Shown: piece by piece, positions 1 through 8,943 of the stretch
Numbering within the stretch: position 1 is the stretch's first letter
How the letters are laid out: every line of letters begins with the position of its first letter
Source of the DNA: Chitinophaga barathri
Lineage (GTDB): Bacteria > Bacteroidota > Bacteroidia > Chitinophagales > Chitinophagaceae
Assembly (NCBI RefSeq): GCF_003807585.1
Contig: NZ_RMBX01000015.1
Location: forward strand, 186,001 to 250,000
Reading direction: 5' to 3'
Length of the DNA stretch: 64,000 bases
Notes under the pieces: model-generated
Seen by the model: only the letters and a program-made list of their open reading frames with translations
Told to the model about the DNA's origin: nothing
Databases searched by the model: none
Program-made: the position numbers and the translations under genes

Positions 1-1447
1 TGATGTTCAGCAGGCGTAATTTATTGTAAAGGGTCTTGCGGTCGATGTTTAATAACTGGGCGGCTTTGGTTTTGTTGTACTTCACCGCCTTCAGTACGTT
101 GATGATCTTGTTGTACTCCGCTTTGAGCGCAACGGATTTCAGGTCATTTTCGTCCAGCATGGGCAGGTCCGGCATATCGTCGCTGTCTTCTGCTACACCG
201 GCGGATGCTGCCATAGCGGAGGAGTTGAGGCGGGAGAAACCACCGGCTTTCATTTCCAGCGGCAAAGCGGCCATGGTGATCTCTTTTCCGGCGGGGGTAA
301 GAAGGCTCGCCCGGCGGATCACGTTCTTCAGCTCACGGATGTTGCCCGGCCAGTCGTACTGGCGGAAACATTCCCATACTTCCTCCGTCATTACCGGCTC
401 GGGTTTGTTCAGCTCCTTGCTCACCTGGCTCAGGAATGAATCCACGAACAGCGGGAGGTCTGCATTCCTCACCCGCAGCGGGGGTATATGAATGGTAAAT
501 TCATTAAAACGGTGGAAAAGGTCTTCGCGGAACTTACCTTTTTGTACGGCTTCAAAGAGATTTTCATTTGAAGCGACGATCAGGCGGGTATCCACGGCAA
601 TTTCTTTCATGCTGCCCACCCGGCGGATCTGTTTTTCCTGGATCACGCGCAGCAGGGCAACCTGTATGTCGTAAGAGAGGTTTGCAATTTCGTCGAGGAA
701 AATGGTGCCGCCGTGAGCTTGCTCAAAGGCGCCTATTTTGGTGTTGATGGCCCCGGTGAAAGCGCCTTTTTCGTGACCGAACAGTTCGCTGGCTGCCAGT
801 TCTTTTGAAAGGCTGCCGCAATCTATCGCAATAAAGGGCTGATTGCTGCGGCTGCTGTGGTCGTGTATGAGGTGCGCCACGGATTCTTTACCCGTACCGG
901 TTTCCCCGAAAAGGATCACACTGTAATCCGTGGGGGCTACGAGGGTGAGTTCGCGGAAAAGTTCTTTGGAAGGTTCGCTTTCGCCATATACGTATTTGCC
1001 TCCGCCGTTTTTACCGGGCTCGCTGTGTTGCGGGGTCCTTTCTTCGTGTACGTACGGCGCGACGGGCGTGCCCTGCACGGAGGGCGCGGGTTGGGAAAGG
1101 GCTTTATTTACAAGACTGAGTATTTCGTCCGGATATAATGGTTTTGAAATATAATCGTAGGCCCCGTTTTTCACCATTTCCACGGCTATCCGCACGTCGG
1201 AGTAACCGGTAATGATAATCACGACCGTCTGCGGCCTGAGCGCCCGGATGTCGTTCAGCAACTGGGCGCCGTCTGTGTCTTTCAGCCGGTAATCGCAGAG
1301 CACCAGGTCATAGGCTTCTTCTTTCATCATTTTCAGGGCCTGGGCGCCGGTCATCGTACTGTCTGTCTTAAAGCCATGTTTGCTCAGGAATTTGCTGAGC
1401 AGGGTACAAATGTTTATTTCATCATCAATAATGAGGATACTCTTCAT
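1..1447 (-). CDS. Sigma-54-dependent NtrC-type response regulator (3' end cut by window)
   Basis: The reading frame starts at the ATG at 1447 and runs off the left edge. The order is an N-terminal receiver (acidic pair near residues 9-10, phosphoacceptor in the motif VLCDYRL), an AAA+ sigma-54 activator domain and a C-terminal Fis-type helix-turn-helix. The AAA+ domain shows Walker A GETGTGKES and the sigma-54 contact loop GAFTGA. The last visible residues, in the recognition helix (KTAAQLLN-like, then DRKTLYNKL), are the usual end of this family, so only a few codons are missing. It should activate RpoN promoters after phosphorylation by a kinase. Several kinases lie within the next 7 kb on the same strand, but which one is its partner cannot be told from sequence. 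Confidence 0.93.
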   Translation of the reverse strand, partial: MKSILIIDDEINICTLLSKFLSKHGFKTDSTMTGAQALKMMKEEAYDLVLCDYRLKDTDGAQLLNDIRALRPQTVVIIITGYSDVRIAVEMVKNGAYDYISKPLYPDEILSLVNKALSQPAPSVQGTPVAPYVHEERTPQHSEPGKNGGGKYVYGESEPSKELFRELTLVAPTDYSVILFGETGTGKESVAHLIHDHSSRSNQPFIAIDCGSLSKELAASELFGHEKGAFTGAINTKIGAFEQAHGGTIFLDEIANLSYDIQVALLRVIQEKQIRRVGSMKEIAVDTRLIVASNENLFEAVQKGKFREDLFHRFNEFTIHIPPLRVRNADLPLFVDSFLSQVSKELNKPEPVMTEEVWECFRQYDWPGNIRELKNVIRRASLLTPAGKEITMAALPLEMKAGGFSRLNSSAMAASAGVAEDSDDMPDLPMLDENDLKSVALKAEYNKIINVLKAVKYNKTKAAQLLNIDRKTLYNKLRLLNI

Positions 1448-1506
1448 AATATATCGATATTGGACGGATATTAAATTTACAAATAATTATGCACTTGGAT
1501 GGTCAG

Positions 1507-1866
1507 TCAGCTTTTTACTTCGAACAGGATTTCCTGTAATTCCCCAACATTAAAAGGCTTCGGCAAAAAGTGGGCCGCTCCTGCTGTTAACGCTTTCTGT
1601 TTCTCCATCCCGTTGTCATAGGCACTGATCGTGATCACGGGGAGGTTCGGGTACCGGGATTTGATGAGAGGCAGCGCATCCAGGCCGGACCCGTCCGGCA
1701 GGTGGATATCCAGGAAAAGTACGTCTGGTTGCTGGCGCTCCAGGAACTTCATACCTTCTTTAAGGCCGTGCACATATTTCACCTTGTACCCGTGTTTACC
1801 CAGGCTGAGCTGCAAAAGTTGGCAAATATCCGGCTCGTCGTCTATTATTAAGATCAGATCTCCCAT
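1507..1866 (-). CDS. Single-domain response regulator (CheY-like receiver)
   Basis: A stand-alone receiver of about 119 residues. The acidic pair lies in LIIDDEPD, the phosphoacceptor Asp in DVLFLDIHLPDGSG, the conserved Ser/Thr in ITISAYD and the Lys in FLPKPF. No output domain follows, so it probably acts by protein contact or as a phosphate shuttle in a relay. The frame is open further upstream to an ATG at 1953, but the extra 29 residues are Pro/Asn/Ser-rich and unlike a receiver, so the ATG at 1866 is preferred. The gene sits just upstream of, and in the same direction as, the NtrC-type regulator. Confidence 0.85.
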   Translation of the reverse strand: MGDLILIIDDEPDICQLLQLSLGKHGYKVKYVHGLKEGMKFLERQQPDVLFLDIHLPDGSGLDALPLIKSRYPNLPVITISAYDNGMEKQKALTAGAAHFLPKPFNVGELQEILFEVKS

Positions 1867-2192
1867 GGCGTTGGGTTTTGTCGGATTTGAGGGGTTGCTG
1901 ATATCACGGGAATGTACGCGGTAGGCACTAGGTATGTTTTTTCCTGGATTCATAAACTCACTGTCCGTTTTTTGATAGAATTACTTTTTACAATTAAATA
2001 CACTAATTAGACCATTGCAAACATTCTGCCGGACTGATTACATGTCTAAACAGCAATAGATGGGTAATATTTTCCACAGTTTTACCTCCTGCTGTTTCCC
2101 CAATCTGCGATAATATACAAACAAAATCATGGCTGAAAGCGCAATTGGCATGGTGGTACATTAATTGCACTTTTTCCTTTAAACACTATCGT

Positions 2193-2378
2193 ATGGATTC
2201 ACTGCAATTAAAAGGAGCGTGGAACGAGATCAAAGGTAAGCTGAAACAAAAGTATGCGGACCTGACAGACGATGATCTCCTTTACACCGAAGGGAAAGAG
2301 GACGAACTCTACGGAAAGCTTCAAACGAAACTCGGAAAGTCCAAAGAAGAAGTTGAAAAGCTAATCAACGAGCTATAG
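2193..2378 (+). CDS. CsbD family stress protein
   Basis: A 61-residue, highly charged protein that matches the CsbD family over its whole length: an N-terminal LKGAWNEIKGKLKQKY motif and a C-terminal part typical of the family (LGKSKEEVEKLI). CsbD proteins are general-stress proteins of unknown biochemical role, predicted to form a small helical bundle. The start at 2193 is chosen because the family consensus begins there. The open frame extends 16 codons upstream to 2145, but that stretch has no similarity to the family. A strong hairpin terminator lies about 160 bases downstream. Confidence 0.88.
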   Translation: MDSLQLKGAWNEIKGKLKQKYADLTDDDLLYTEGKEDELYGKLQTKLGKSKEEVEKLINEL

Positions 2379-2539
2379 CCGTTTTACAACCGGTTATACT
2401 TTTATCATAGCTGTTGTTTTAGTTATTGGCTGCTTTATATGGTTATAAAATGTTGAGCAGTATTACAACAGGTATCCAGAACCGGATTACATGTTCAATG
2501 CACAAGCAAAACATATTTACAACCTGAAAGCTTGCCAGG

Positions 2540-2573
2540 CTGTCCTGCACCATAGGGTGCGGGACAGTTTTTT
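2540..2573 (+). terminator. Rho-independent terminator after the csbD-like gene
   Basis: A 12-bp stem (CTGTCCTGCACC pairing with GGTGCGGGACAG, one wobble) around a short loop is followed by six T. It lies in the 361-base gap 2379-2739, which otherwise shows no coding potential. Confidence 0.8.
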
Positions 2574-2696
2574 AAGATATCCGTTCTTTGTTGCCCGGCA
2601 CGCTCCATAGTCACTTAGCCCCAACCTTCTTGTCATAGATTGATCCTTCATTTTTTTCTCATCCAGCAGGTTACCCCGAAACAACGATTTTTGCTT

Positions 2697-2738
2697 AAAA
2701 AAAGACAGTCCCGGTAAATTTCCGGGACTGTCTTTTTT
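2697..2738. terminator. Bidirectional terminator
   Basis: A near-perfect inverted repeat (AAAGACAGTCCCGG, 7-base loop, CCGGGACTGTCTTT) with A-run and T-run flanks that work on either strand. It ends two bases before the stop codon of the minus-strand gene at 2740. Confidence 0.85.
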
Positions 2739-2739
2739 A

Positions 2740-3198
2740 TTACCTGTTCACGGCTTCCACATCGCGCATGTGGCGGATGTTGTCGTGGGAGGTTTTCAAT
2801 TTGTCCTGCTGCTGGCGGATGATTGTGCGGAGGTCTTCCGGCAGGTAGTCCTGCTCCATTGCCTGGCGGTATGATTTCTGGGCGGCGTCCTCGCCATATT
2901 CGCAGGAGGCCAGTATCGCGTGGCGGTCCGCGCCGCCGAAAGACACCTTTACGTCCATCCAGGTGCGGTAGATCTTCCCTGCGAAGGTGGTGTCCCTTTC
3001 CCGGTCTTCACCCATATTACGGAGGTAACGGTTCAGTTCCGCCGTAAAATGTTTGCTGTCCGAGATCATGGTGTCAAAAAGTGTCTTCAGGTCTGATTCG
3101 TCCGTTTGTTTCGCGGCTTTCTCGTAACCCTCAATGCGGTCGTTATTAATTTTGACAAGGTCTTCTACGACAGCTGCGATTTTCTGATGATTTTCCAT
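2740..3198 (-). CDS. PA2169-type four-helix-bundle protein (DUF2383-like)
   Basis: A predicted all-helical protein of 152 residues whose N-terminus (KIAAVVEDLVKINNDRIEGYEKAA) is typical of the PA2169/DUF2383 ferritin-like four-helix-bundle family. The central HAILASCEYGEDAAQKSYRQAM helix is also family-like. No function is established for the family; members are common in stress-related loci. The start at 3198 is taken because the family begins there. The frame is open for 60 more codons upstream, but these show no similarity. It ends against a bidirectional terminator. Confidence 0.85.
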   Translation of the reverse strand: MENHQKIAAVVEDLVKINNDRIEGYEKAAKQTDESDLKTLFDTMISDSKHFTAELNRYLRNMGEDRERDTTFAGKIYRTWMDVKVSFGGADRHAILASCEYGEDAAQKSYRQAMEQDYLPEDLRTIIRQQQDKLKTSHDNIRHMRDVEAVNR

Positions 3199-3418
3199 GA
3201 TGGTTAAATTTTTTGAGTGATCTGATAACCCATCCTGTCCAAAAAGGACGCCATGCGGATACCGCGCCTTAATGGCGCCCTGATGGCGATCTATCACCAC
3301 TGATGGGGGAAGCGCTTCCACATACCGGGGGCTGAAATCCGCTACAGCATTAATAAACAGGCGTTTTAGGATTGGCATAATATTTTAACTGTATCTTCTG
3401 AACTAAACATCATATGCC

Positions 3419-3571
3419 ATGAGTAATTTACTTTATCTGATCGCGGTGATCCTTATTATAGGATGGTTACTCGGATTCTTTGTTTACTCCGCAGGCGGCC
3501 TTATTCACGCATTGCTGGTACTGGCGATCATTGCCGTGCTGATCAATATCATCCGTGGCAGGGCCGTATAA
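3419..3571 (+). CDS. Small membrane protein, lmo0937 family
   Basis: A 50-residue protein starting MSNLLYLIAVILIIGWLLG and ending in a short basic tail (RGRAV). Two hydrophobic helices are separated by a glycine-containing turn (SAGGLIHALL), the layout of the small lmo0937-type membrane proteins found in many Bacteroidota. Function unknown. A hairpin-plus-T-run sequence follows about 27 bases after the stop. Confidence 0.8.
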   Translation: MSNLLYLIAVILIIGWLLGFFVYSAGGLIHALLVLAIIAVLINIIRGRAV

Positions 3572-3597
3572 ACACCAAGGGTAAAAATTCGATCCAT

Positions 3598-3644
3598 AAA
3601 AACGGGGAAAGGGCAATCCTGTAAGACTGCTTTTTTCCCGTTTT
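3598..3644. terminator. Probable terminator with A-run and T-run flanks
   Basis: The sequence AAAACGGG at the left pairs with CCCGTTTT at the right, with an imperfect GCA...TGC inner stem and a run of six T. It separates the 50-residue membrane protein gene from the gene that starts at 3662. Confidence 0.6.
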
Positions 3645-3661
3645 GTTTGTAAATTCCACCT

Positions 3662-4582
3662 ATGAATACAATTTTGTTGCCCTTCCTCCTGTTTTTCGCA
3701 CAGCAGCGCATGCCTCCCATACTGATCACAGATCAGGCGCAGCACCGTATTATTATGGCCGATGCCACATCCGGAACCGTTTATTGGGAATGGAAAGCGG
3801 ACGATGTGCCGGATGGGCACAAAAAATGGTTCAGCAATCCCAGCGATGCAAAAATGGTATTGAATACGGAATACGTGCTTACCTGCGCTTCCGGCGGCGG
3901 TGTGGCGCTTATCAGGCTGCGGGACGGGAAGACGGTATTTTATGATTATGCCGGAGGCAACACACATTCAGCGGACATCCTCCCCGATCTGAATATTGTA
4001 ACAGCGTCCAGCACCGGGAATTACCTCTGCGTTTTCAGGGCGGACACGGCCGGCGGTTACCAGCAGGGCCGGCTGAAACAAAAGATCTTCCTGGCGGACG
4101 CGCACAGCGCCGTATGGTATTATGGCCGGCTGTGGGCAGCGGGCCGCAGCAAACTGTATTCCTTCCGGTACAACGGCTCCCGCGAAACGCCCACCCTCAA
4201 CAAAGAAGATTCCTTAAAGATCCCCGGCAAAAATGCGCATGACATGATCGTGGCGCCCGCTACACAAACCATGTGGCTCAGCATGGAAGACACTTTGCTG
4301 GAGTTTCATGTTCCCAGTAAACAATTCGGCCCCGTCAAAAGCGCGCTGCAGCATGACGTGAAAAGCGTATCCCCCGGCCACGGCACACCATCGCTGGTCA
4401 CCGTGCCGAAAGAACAATGGTGGACGGATGAGATCTTTAACACGGAGGGTAAAAGCGTATTAAAAAAAGAAGGACTGAAGATCTATAAAGCCCGCTGGGC
4501 GGCGTCCATAAGGTCTACTGTGTATACGGTAGAACCGGACGGCTCCAGGGGCAGGCCGATATTGATGCCGCGTTCCAACTAA
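3662..4582 (+). CDS. Secreted beta-propeller-like protein (resembles DUF6528)
   Basis: A 306-residue protein. The first 17 residues are hydrophobic and could be a short signal peptide. Repeated blade-like segments follow (ITDQAQHRIIMAD..., LTCASGGGVALIRLRDG, IVTASSTGNYLCVF, MWLSMEDTLLEFH), as in the DUF6528 group of Bacteroidota proteins. No catalytic motif is recognisable. The start at 3662 is the only ATG before the hydrophobic segment. The stop overlaps by 4 bases the stop of the convergent histidine kinase gene at 4579. The family name is from memory and is moderately certain; the biological role is unknown. Confidence 0.65.
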   Translation: MNTILLPFLLFFAQQRMPPILITDQAQHRIIMADATSGTVYWEWKADDVPDGHKKWFSNPSDAKMVLNTEYVLTCASGGGVALIRLRDGKTVFYDYAGGNTHSADILPDLNIVTASSTGNYLCVFRADTAGGYQQGRLKQKIFLADAHSAVWYYGRLWAAGRSKLYSFRYNGSRETPTLNKEDSLKIPGKNAHDMIVAPATQTMWLSMEDTLLEFHVPSKQFGPVKSALQHDVKSVSPGHGTPSLVTVPKEQWWTDEIFNTEGKSVLKKEGLKIYKARWAASIRSTVYTVEPDGSRGRPILMPRSN

Positions 4583-6015
4583 GACAAAGGTAATATGATC
4601 GTGAAAAGCGTTCCTTCCCCGGGCGCGCTTTCTACATGTATGGTCCCTTTGTGATTGATAATGATATTCTGCGTGGAAGTTAGTCCAAGGCCGGTTCCCT
4701 TTGTTTTTGACGTAAAGAACGGGTCGAACAGGCGGGCTTTGTTATCCTCGGGGATGCCCATCCCGTTGTCCCGGATGCGGATGTAGGCTTTGCCGTTTTC
4801 CGATTGCGTGCTCACCGTCAGGATGCCTTCGCCGGGTATCATGGCTTCCACCGCGTTGATCAGGATATTCAGCAGCGCGATATTCATTTTTTCGTCATCG
4901 GCCTGCAAGGTTACATTTTCTTCGGTGTAAAACTCCTTCAGTCGGATATTATTCAGCTGGAGGCGGTCGTAAGCCAGGGCCAGCGCATTTTTCAACAGCG
5001 TGTTCACGTGCCAATCCTGCAGGTGCAGCTCCATCATCCGGGTGGATTGCAGCAGCTCCGTCACCAGCTGGTTGATGCGGGTACAGTTCCGTTCTATGAT
5101 ATCCAGGTACAGCTGGTGGTCTTCCGAGTCCGGCGTGCCATCCTGGTTGAACTGGCCCACGGCCAGCAGGATATTGGTAAGCGGGTTCCGCACTTCATGC
5201 GCAATCACACGGGCGATGCGGCCGGAGATCACGAACTTTTCCTGCTGGCGTTTTTCCAGCTCTTCCCTTTTCTTTTCGGTAATATCTTCCGCCACGCAAA
5301 GGAATGTGCCCAGCTGTTCGTCCAGTTTGTTGGCATTTACCAGCACTTCTATCTTTTGCCCGCTTTTATTTTTAAAGGAAAATTCTTTCTGAATGATCGC
5401 ATCGTCCTCACAGATGTCCAGCAGGAACTGCAAAGCCTCCGCTTCGTGTACGAACAGGTCCTTAAGGTTCATTTTCAGGAATTCATCGCGGCTGTACTGC
5501 ATTTTCCGCAGCACGGTCGGGTTCACCTCGATGATGTTCTTGTTGCAATCGGCCAGTACGATAAGGTCATGGCTTTTCTCGAATATCCCGAAATACTTGC
5601 GTTCGTTTTCCGCGATGGTGCGCAGGTGTTTGAACTCCATGATGCCATAACGGATGGCGCGCTCCAGCTCGGGGCCGGTGATCTCGCCTTTCACAAGGTA
5701 ATCGGAGGCGCCCGCCATCATCGCTTCATTATCTATCGCATAGTCTCCCTTGCCCGTGAGCATGATCACGGGGGCTTCGTAGCCTATTTTCTGAAAATGA
5801 CGGAGAATATCAAGGCCGGTGTAGCGGCCCAGGCGGTAATCCACGAGGTACAGCTCGTGTTCTTTTTTTTCAATGGCTTCAATCGCTTTGTCGTAAGTAG
5901 CGGCCCAATCTATGGTGTACTGGTTGCTAGTAACGTCCTGCAGTAGTGTATTGACAAGAAAAAAATCATCCTCATCATCGTCCACCATCAATATGCGTTT
6001 CCGGGTGTCTTTCAT
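4579..6015 (-). CDS. Receiver-PAS-histidine kinase (cytoplasmic hybrid kinase)
   Basis: A soluble protein of 478 residues. It has an N-terminal receiver (acidic run MVDDDEDD, phosphoacceptor in LYLVDYRLG, Lys in YLVKGE), a PAS domain (about residues 145-260), then HisKA with the phosphoacceptor His in VIAHEVRNPLTNIL, and HATPase_c with N box NILINAVEAM, G1 IRDNGMGIP, F box FDPFFTSK and G2 GTGLGLT. There is no membrane segment, so it probably reads an input relayed through its own receiver or the PAS domain. The ATG at 6015 is preferred because GGGAAACAACA precedes it and the receiver starts there; the frame extends 15 codons further. It runs in the same direction as the kinase upstream. Confidence 0.92.
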   Translation of the reverse strand: MKDTRKRILMVDDDEDDFFLVNTLLQDVTSNQYTIDWAATYDKAIEAIEKKEHELYLVDYRLGRYTGLDILRHFQKIGYEAPVIMLTGKGDYAIDNEAMMAGASDYLVKGEITGPELERAIRYGIMEFKHLRTIAENERKYFGIFEKSHDLIVLADCNKNIIEVNPTVLRKMQYSRDEFLKMNLKDLFVHEAEALQFLLDICEDDAIIQKEFSFKNKSGQKIEVLVNANKLDEQLGTFLCVAEDITEKKREELEKRQQEKFVISGRIARVIAHEVRNPLTNILLAVGQFNQDGTPDSEDHQLYLDIIERNCTRINQLVTELLQSTRMMELHLQDWHVNTLLKNALALAYDRLQLNNIRLKEFYTEENVTLQADDEKMNIALLNILINAVEAMIPGEGILTVSTQSENGKAYIRIRDNGMGIPEDNKARLFDPFFTSKTKGTGLGLTSTQNIIINHKGTIHVESAPGEGTLFTIILPLS

Positions 6016-6066
6016 TGTTGTTTCCCAATAGTTAGATTTCTTAATGCAATAAACATGCAAAACATT

Positions 6067-7479
6067 TTAATCGTCACTCTTTTGTTTTACGGGGAGTACG
6101 ATCACGAAGGTGGAGCCCTCGCCGGCTGTGCCAAAGGCGCTGATATAGCCGTTGTGGGAGTCCACGATCTTTTTGCAGATGGCCAGGCCTATACCGGTGC
6201 CTTTGTATTCGCTGACGCCGTGGAGGCGCTGGAAAAGTAGGAATATCCTGTCCGCATACACCTGGTCGAATCCAATGCCGTTGTCTTCAAAGGAAATGCG
6301 GCAATAGGTATCTCCCCATTTTTTTTCGCTGGCCATGCCGGCTTCCCGGCCGGTGATCAGTTCCCGCCGGATGCGGATCTCCAGGGGCCGGTCCGGGTGG
6401 GCGAATTTGATGGAGTTGGACAGGAGGTTGAGGAACAGCTGGTGGAAACCGGTATCGCTGCCTTCTATGACGGGTAGCTGGTCGAAGAGGATGGAGCCTT
6501 TTTTTTCCTGGAGGGATACTTCCAGGTCGCCGATCACGTCCTGGAGGATCTCGTTGAGGTCGATCGGTACGAGGCTTTCAGGGGTAATGCGGCCGGCGCG
6601 GGAAAATACGAGCAGGTCGTTGATGAGCACGCGCATACGGCCCACCGCCGCTACCATACGGTCAATGAGCTGACCGGCCTCATCCGGCAGCTCGTTCCGG
6701 TGTTTCGTGAGCAGCCGGTCTGAGAACGTGGATATCTTGCGCAGTGGCTCCTGGAGGTCATGAGAGGCTATGTAGGCAAACTGTTCCAGTTCTTTGTTGG
6801 TTTTGTTCAGCAGTGTGATGTTTTCCTGTAATTCCCGCTGGTAGCTTTTCATGCGGGTTTCGATATGCAGCTGGAGGCGGAATTCGCGGGTGAGCGTAAC
6901 ATATGAATAGATCCCGATAAGAATGGCTATGAGGGAAATGACGAATACGACGGGAATGGAGAGGCCGGAGAAAAAATGGAACATGCGTGTTTTTTCATTC
7001 AGCTGCGCCTGTTCTATCAGGATCATCTGCTCCACTTTGGCGTCTATCCGGTCCATGGACACCTCCGCTTCCTGGATGGTGGCCGTACTCGCGTTTTTTT
7101 CCTGCCCGGCGGTGAGCTGCATGTATTTCACGTCCAGCAGCCGTTTGAGCGTGTCCAGGTTGCGCTGCTGTACGGGATCGTCTATAATACGGCGAAGCTT
7201 GCGGTATTCATTTTCTATCTTAATGCTCCGCTCTTCCATGCTCGGGTTCAGGAAAGCCTGTTCTTTGGTGAGATTGTAGCCCCTGATAGCGGCTTCCGCG
7301 TCTTTCAGGTAACGGGTAATGGCATCCAGCCGCTTGGACACTTCCACGGCATGGCTCAGCCTGTCCGCATTGTGCATGAGATTTCTGGCAATCACATATG
7401 ACACGACGGAAGCCACTACTATTATCGTAAATGCGATAAAAAAACCGATCCTGATTTTTTTTTGTACGCTGATATGCAT
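6067..7479 (-). CDS. CHASE3-domain membrane histidine kinase
   Basis: A 470-residue sensor kinase. TM1 lies at about residues 10-32, then a helical periplasmic CHASE3-like sensor (DAITRYLKDAEAAIRGYNLTKEQAFLNP is the characteristic stretch), TM2 at about 170-195, a coiled-coil linker, HisKA with His in YIASHDLQEPLRKIS, and HATPase_c (FEDNGIGFD, FLLFQRLHG, GTGIGLAICKKI). The DLQEP form of the H box is typical of phytochrome-like kinases. The gene lies 51 bases upstream of the hybrid kinase gene on the same strand and is probably cotranscribed with it. Confidence 0.92.
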   Translation of the reverse strand: MHISVQKKIRIGFFIAFTIIVVASVVSYVIARNLMHNADRLSHAVEVSKRLDAITRYLKDAEAAIRGYNLTKEQAFLNPSMEERSIKIENEYRKLRRIIDDPVQQRNLDTLKRLLDVKYMQLTAGQEKNASTATIQEAEVSMDRIDAKVEQMILIEQAQLNEKTRMFHFFSGLSIPVVFVISLIAILIGIYSYVTLTREFRLQLHIETRMKSYQRELQENITLLNKTNKELEQFAYIASHDLQEPLRKISTFSDRLLTKHRNELPDEAGQLIDRMVAAVGRMRVLINDLLVFSRAGRITPESLVPIDLNEILQDVIGDLEVSLQEKKGSILFDQLPVIEGSDTGFHQLFLNLLSNSIKFAHPDRPLEIRIRRELITGREAGMASEKKWGDTYCRISFEDNGIGFDQVYADRIFLLFQRLHGVSEYKGTGIGLAICKKIVDSHNGYISAFGTAGEGSTFVIVLPVKQKSDD

Positions 7480-7789
7480 GAATTCAAACGTTTTATGTCC
7501 CCCTTTTTCCTGTGAACGATTTTCTACATAGTGAAAACGTAATTCTACAAAGAAATTCCCCCTCCGGGATTTAACAGGATTGAATTTACAAAAAGCCGCT
7601 CAAAACGCGGATTAAACAGCAGGTGGAACGCATCCGGGTAGCTGTTTATATTGTTGTTGCCCATTTCACAGCAAAACATATGCCCCGCATTGGAATGCCG
7701 TTTGGACTACCTATTGGGTAAACCTGAAATCTACAGAGACTTTCACTGTGTTACTATCAGAATTTTTTTACACCTTAAAACTGTGAGTT
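7480..7789. other. Intergenic region, 310 bases, divergent
   Basis: This gap separates the minus-strand kinase from the plus-strand stress cluster, so it must hold promoters for both. No clear TTG/TAnnTTTG pair, hairpin or small ORF could be identified with confidence. Confidence 0.5.
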
Positions 7790-8212
7790 ATGAAGAGCCA
7801 AGCCAATCAGGACACCCAGGCCAAGCCCGGACAAAAAGGCCAGAACAGCCAGCAACCCCCGGGAAAGGAAGGGAACCAGGAGCGAAACCGTGACCAGGGA
7901 AGCCATGGCCAGGGAGGCGGACAGCCTAAACCAGGCCTCGACAAGGGTGAAGACGAAACAAAGCCCGAAATTCCCAAGGAAGTGCCCAAACGCGAAATAG
8001 AGCGTAAGCCCAGCGACCCTCAGTCCGAACCGGAAACAGGCCCAAAGCCTGAAATACCTGACAAAGGGCCCGATAAAAGCCCTAAACAACAGGTTCCCGA
8101 AAACGAAGAAAATAACGACGTGGAAGAACAATCACCGGACATCACAGGAGAAGAGAAAAAGGAAGAAAGCCTGGTGGATCCCCGCGATCGTTTCCCATTT
8201 CCTAACAAGTAG
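7790..8212 (+). CDS. Disordered hydrophilic low-complexity protein
   Basis: A 140-residue protein almost free of hydrophobic residues and dominated by Gln, Pro, Gly, Lys and Glu. The first half is GQ/NQ-rich (for example QGSHGQGGGQPKPG). The second half is a run of PK/PE-type repeats. It carries no signal peptide or membrane helix and is expected to be intrinsically disordered, like hydrophilins or other stress-protective proteins. It shows no recognisable family. The next gene, 40 bases away on the same strand, is a DUF892 stress protein, which supports a role in stress. Confidence 0.65.
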   Translation: MKSQANQDTQAKPGQKGQNSQQPPGKEGNQERNRDQGSHGQGGGQPKPGLDKGEDETKPEIPKEVPKREIERKPSDPQSEPETGPKPEIPDKGPDKSPKQQVPENEENNDVEEQSPDITGEEKKEESLVDPRDRFPFPNK

Positions 8213-8252
8213 TCAATCAACGCAATTCATCACCAGATAATCTTCTCATGTT

Positions 8253-8873
8253 ATGGCAACTAAATCCACAGGTTCCCGCAACGGAACCGGCAAAAACACC
8301 ACGAAACGTACGACGGCCGCAAAAAGCGCCGCCCCCACCCGTAAAAACACCGCAAAAAGCAACGGGAAAAACGGTGATATGCCCAATTCAAAATTCCACC
8401 AGCTCTTTATGGATGAGCTGAAAGATATCTACTGGGCAGAGAAACATCTGGTAAAAGCATTGCCCAAAATGCAGAAAGCGGCTACCTCTTCCGAGCTGAT
8501 AGACGCATTTGCGGATCACCTGGCCCTTACAAAAGGGCACGTCACCCGCCTGGAAGAAGTATTTGAGCTGATGGGCGCAAAACCTGTCGCCAAAAAATGT
8601 GAGGCCATGGACGGGCTCGTGACCGAAGCCCAGGAACTGATCAGTGAAGAAGAGGAGTCATCCGTACTGGATGCCGGGCTGATCATCGCCGCGCAAAAGG
8701 TGGAGCATTACGAGATTGCCACATACGGCAGCCTCCGCACCCTGGCCACCAGGATGGGGCATATGGAAGCCGCCAATATCCTTGGCCGGACGCTGGACGA
8801 GGAAAAGGAAACGGATTCTTTGCTCACGCAGATCGCAGAATCTTCCGTGAACGAAGAGGCAATGGCGGAATAG
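8253..8873 (+). CDS. Ferritin-like DUF892 (YciE/YciF) protein with basic N-terminal tail
   Basis: A 206-residue protein. Residues 45-200 form a DUF892 ferritin-like four-helix bundle (FMDELKDIYWAEKHLVKALPKM; HLALTKGHVTRLEEVFELMG; AQKVEHYEIATYGSL; LGRTLDEEKETDSLLTQIA). The Glu and His residues usual for a di-metal site are visible in the last two helices. Residues 1-44 are an added Lys/Thr/Ala/Asn-rich tail resembling a histone H1-like DNA-binding segment. Family members are stress-induced and of unknown activity. The tail suggests, by inference, nucleoid association. Confidence 0.88.
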   Translation: MATKSTGSRNGTGKNTTKRTTAAKSAAPTRKNTAKSNGKNGDMPNSKFHQLFMDELKDIYWAEKHLVKALPKMQKAATSSELIDAFADHLALTKGHVTRLEEVFELMGAKPVAKKCEAMDGLVTEAQELISEEEESSVLDAGLIIAAQKVEHYEIATYGSLRTLATRMGHMEAANILGRTLDEEKETDSLLTQIAESSVNEEAMAE

Positions 8874-8887
8874 CCGCCGTTGCGGGA

Positions 8888-8930
8888 AAGAGGCTGAAGA
8901 CGGTCACCCGTTCCAGCCTCTTTTCATTTT
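8888..8930 (+). terminator. Rho-independent terminator
   Basis: GAGGCTG pairs with CAGCCTC around an inner ACGG/CCGT stem and is followed by TTTTCATTTT. It lies between the DUF892 gene and the SDR gene. Confidence 0.75.
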
Positions 8931-8943
8931 TAACAACGGAACT

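Noticed and set aside
857..1154. Two overlapping plus-strand frames inside the NtrC-type regulator
   Set aside because: They lie antisense to the Walker A region of the sigma-54 activator domain and show no similarity to anything.
4804..5946. A 380-codon open frame on the plus strand opposite the hybrid kinase gene
   Set aside because: It is antisense to a clear receiver-PAS-kinase gene, and its translation is rich in Phe, His, Gln and Val with no domain, typical of a frame shadow of GC-rich codons.
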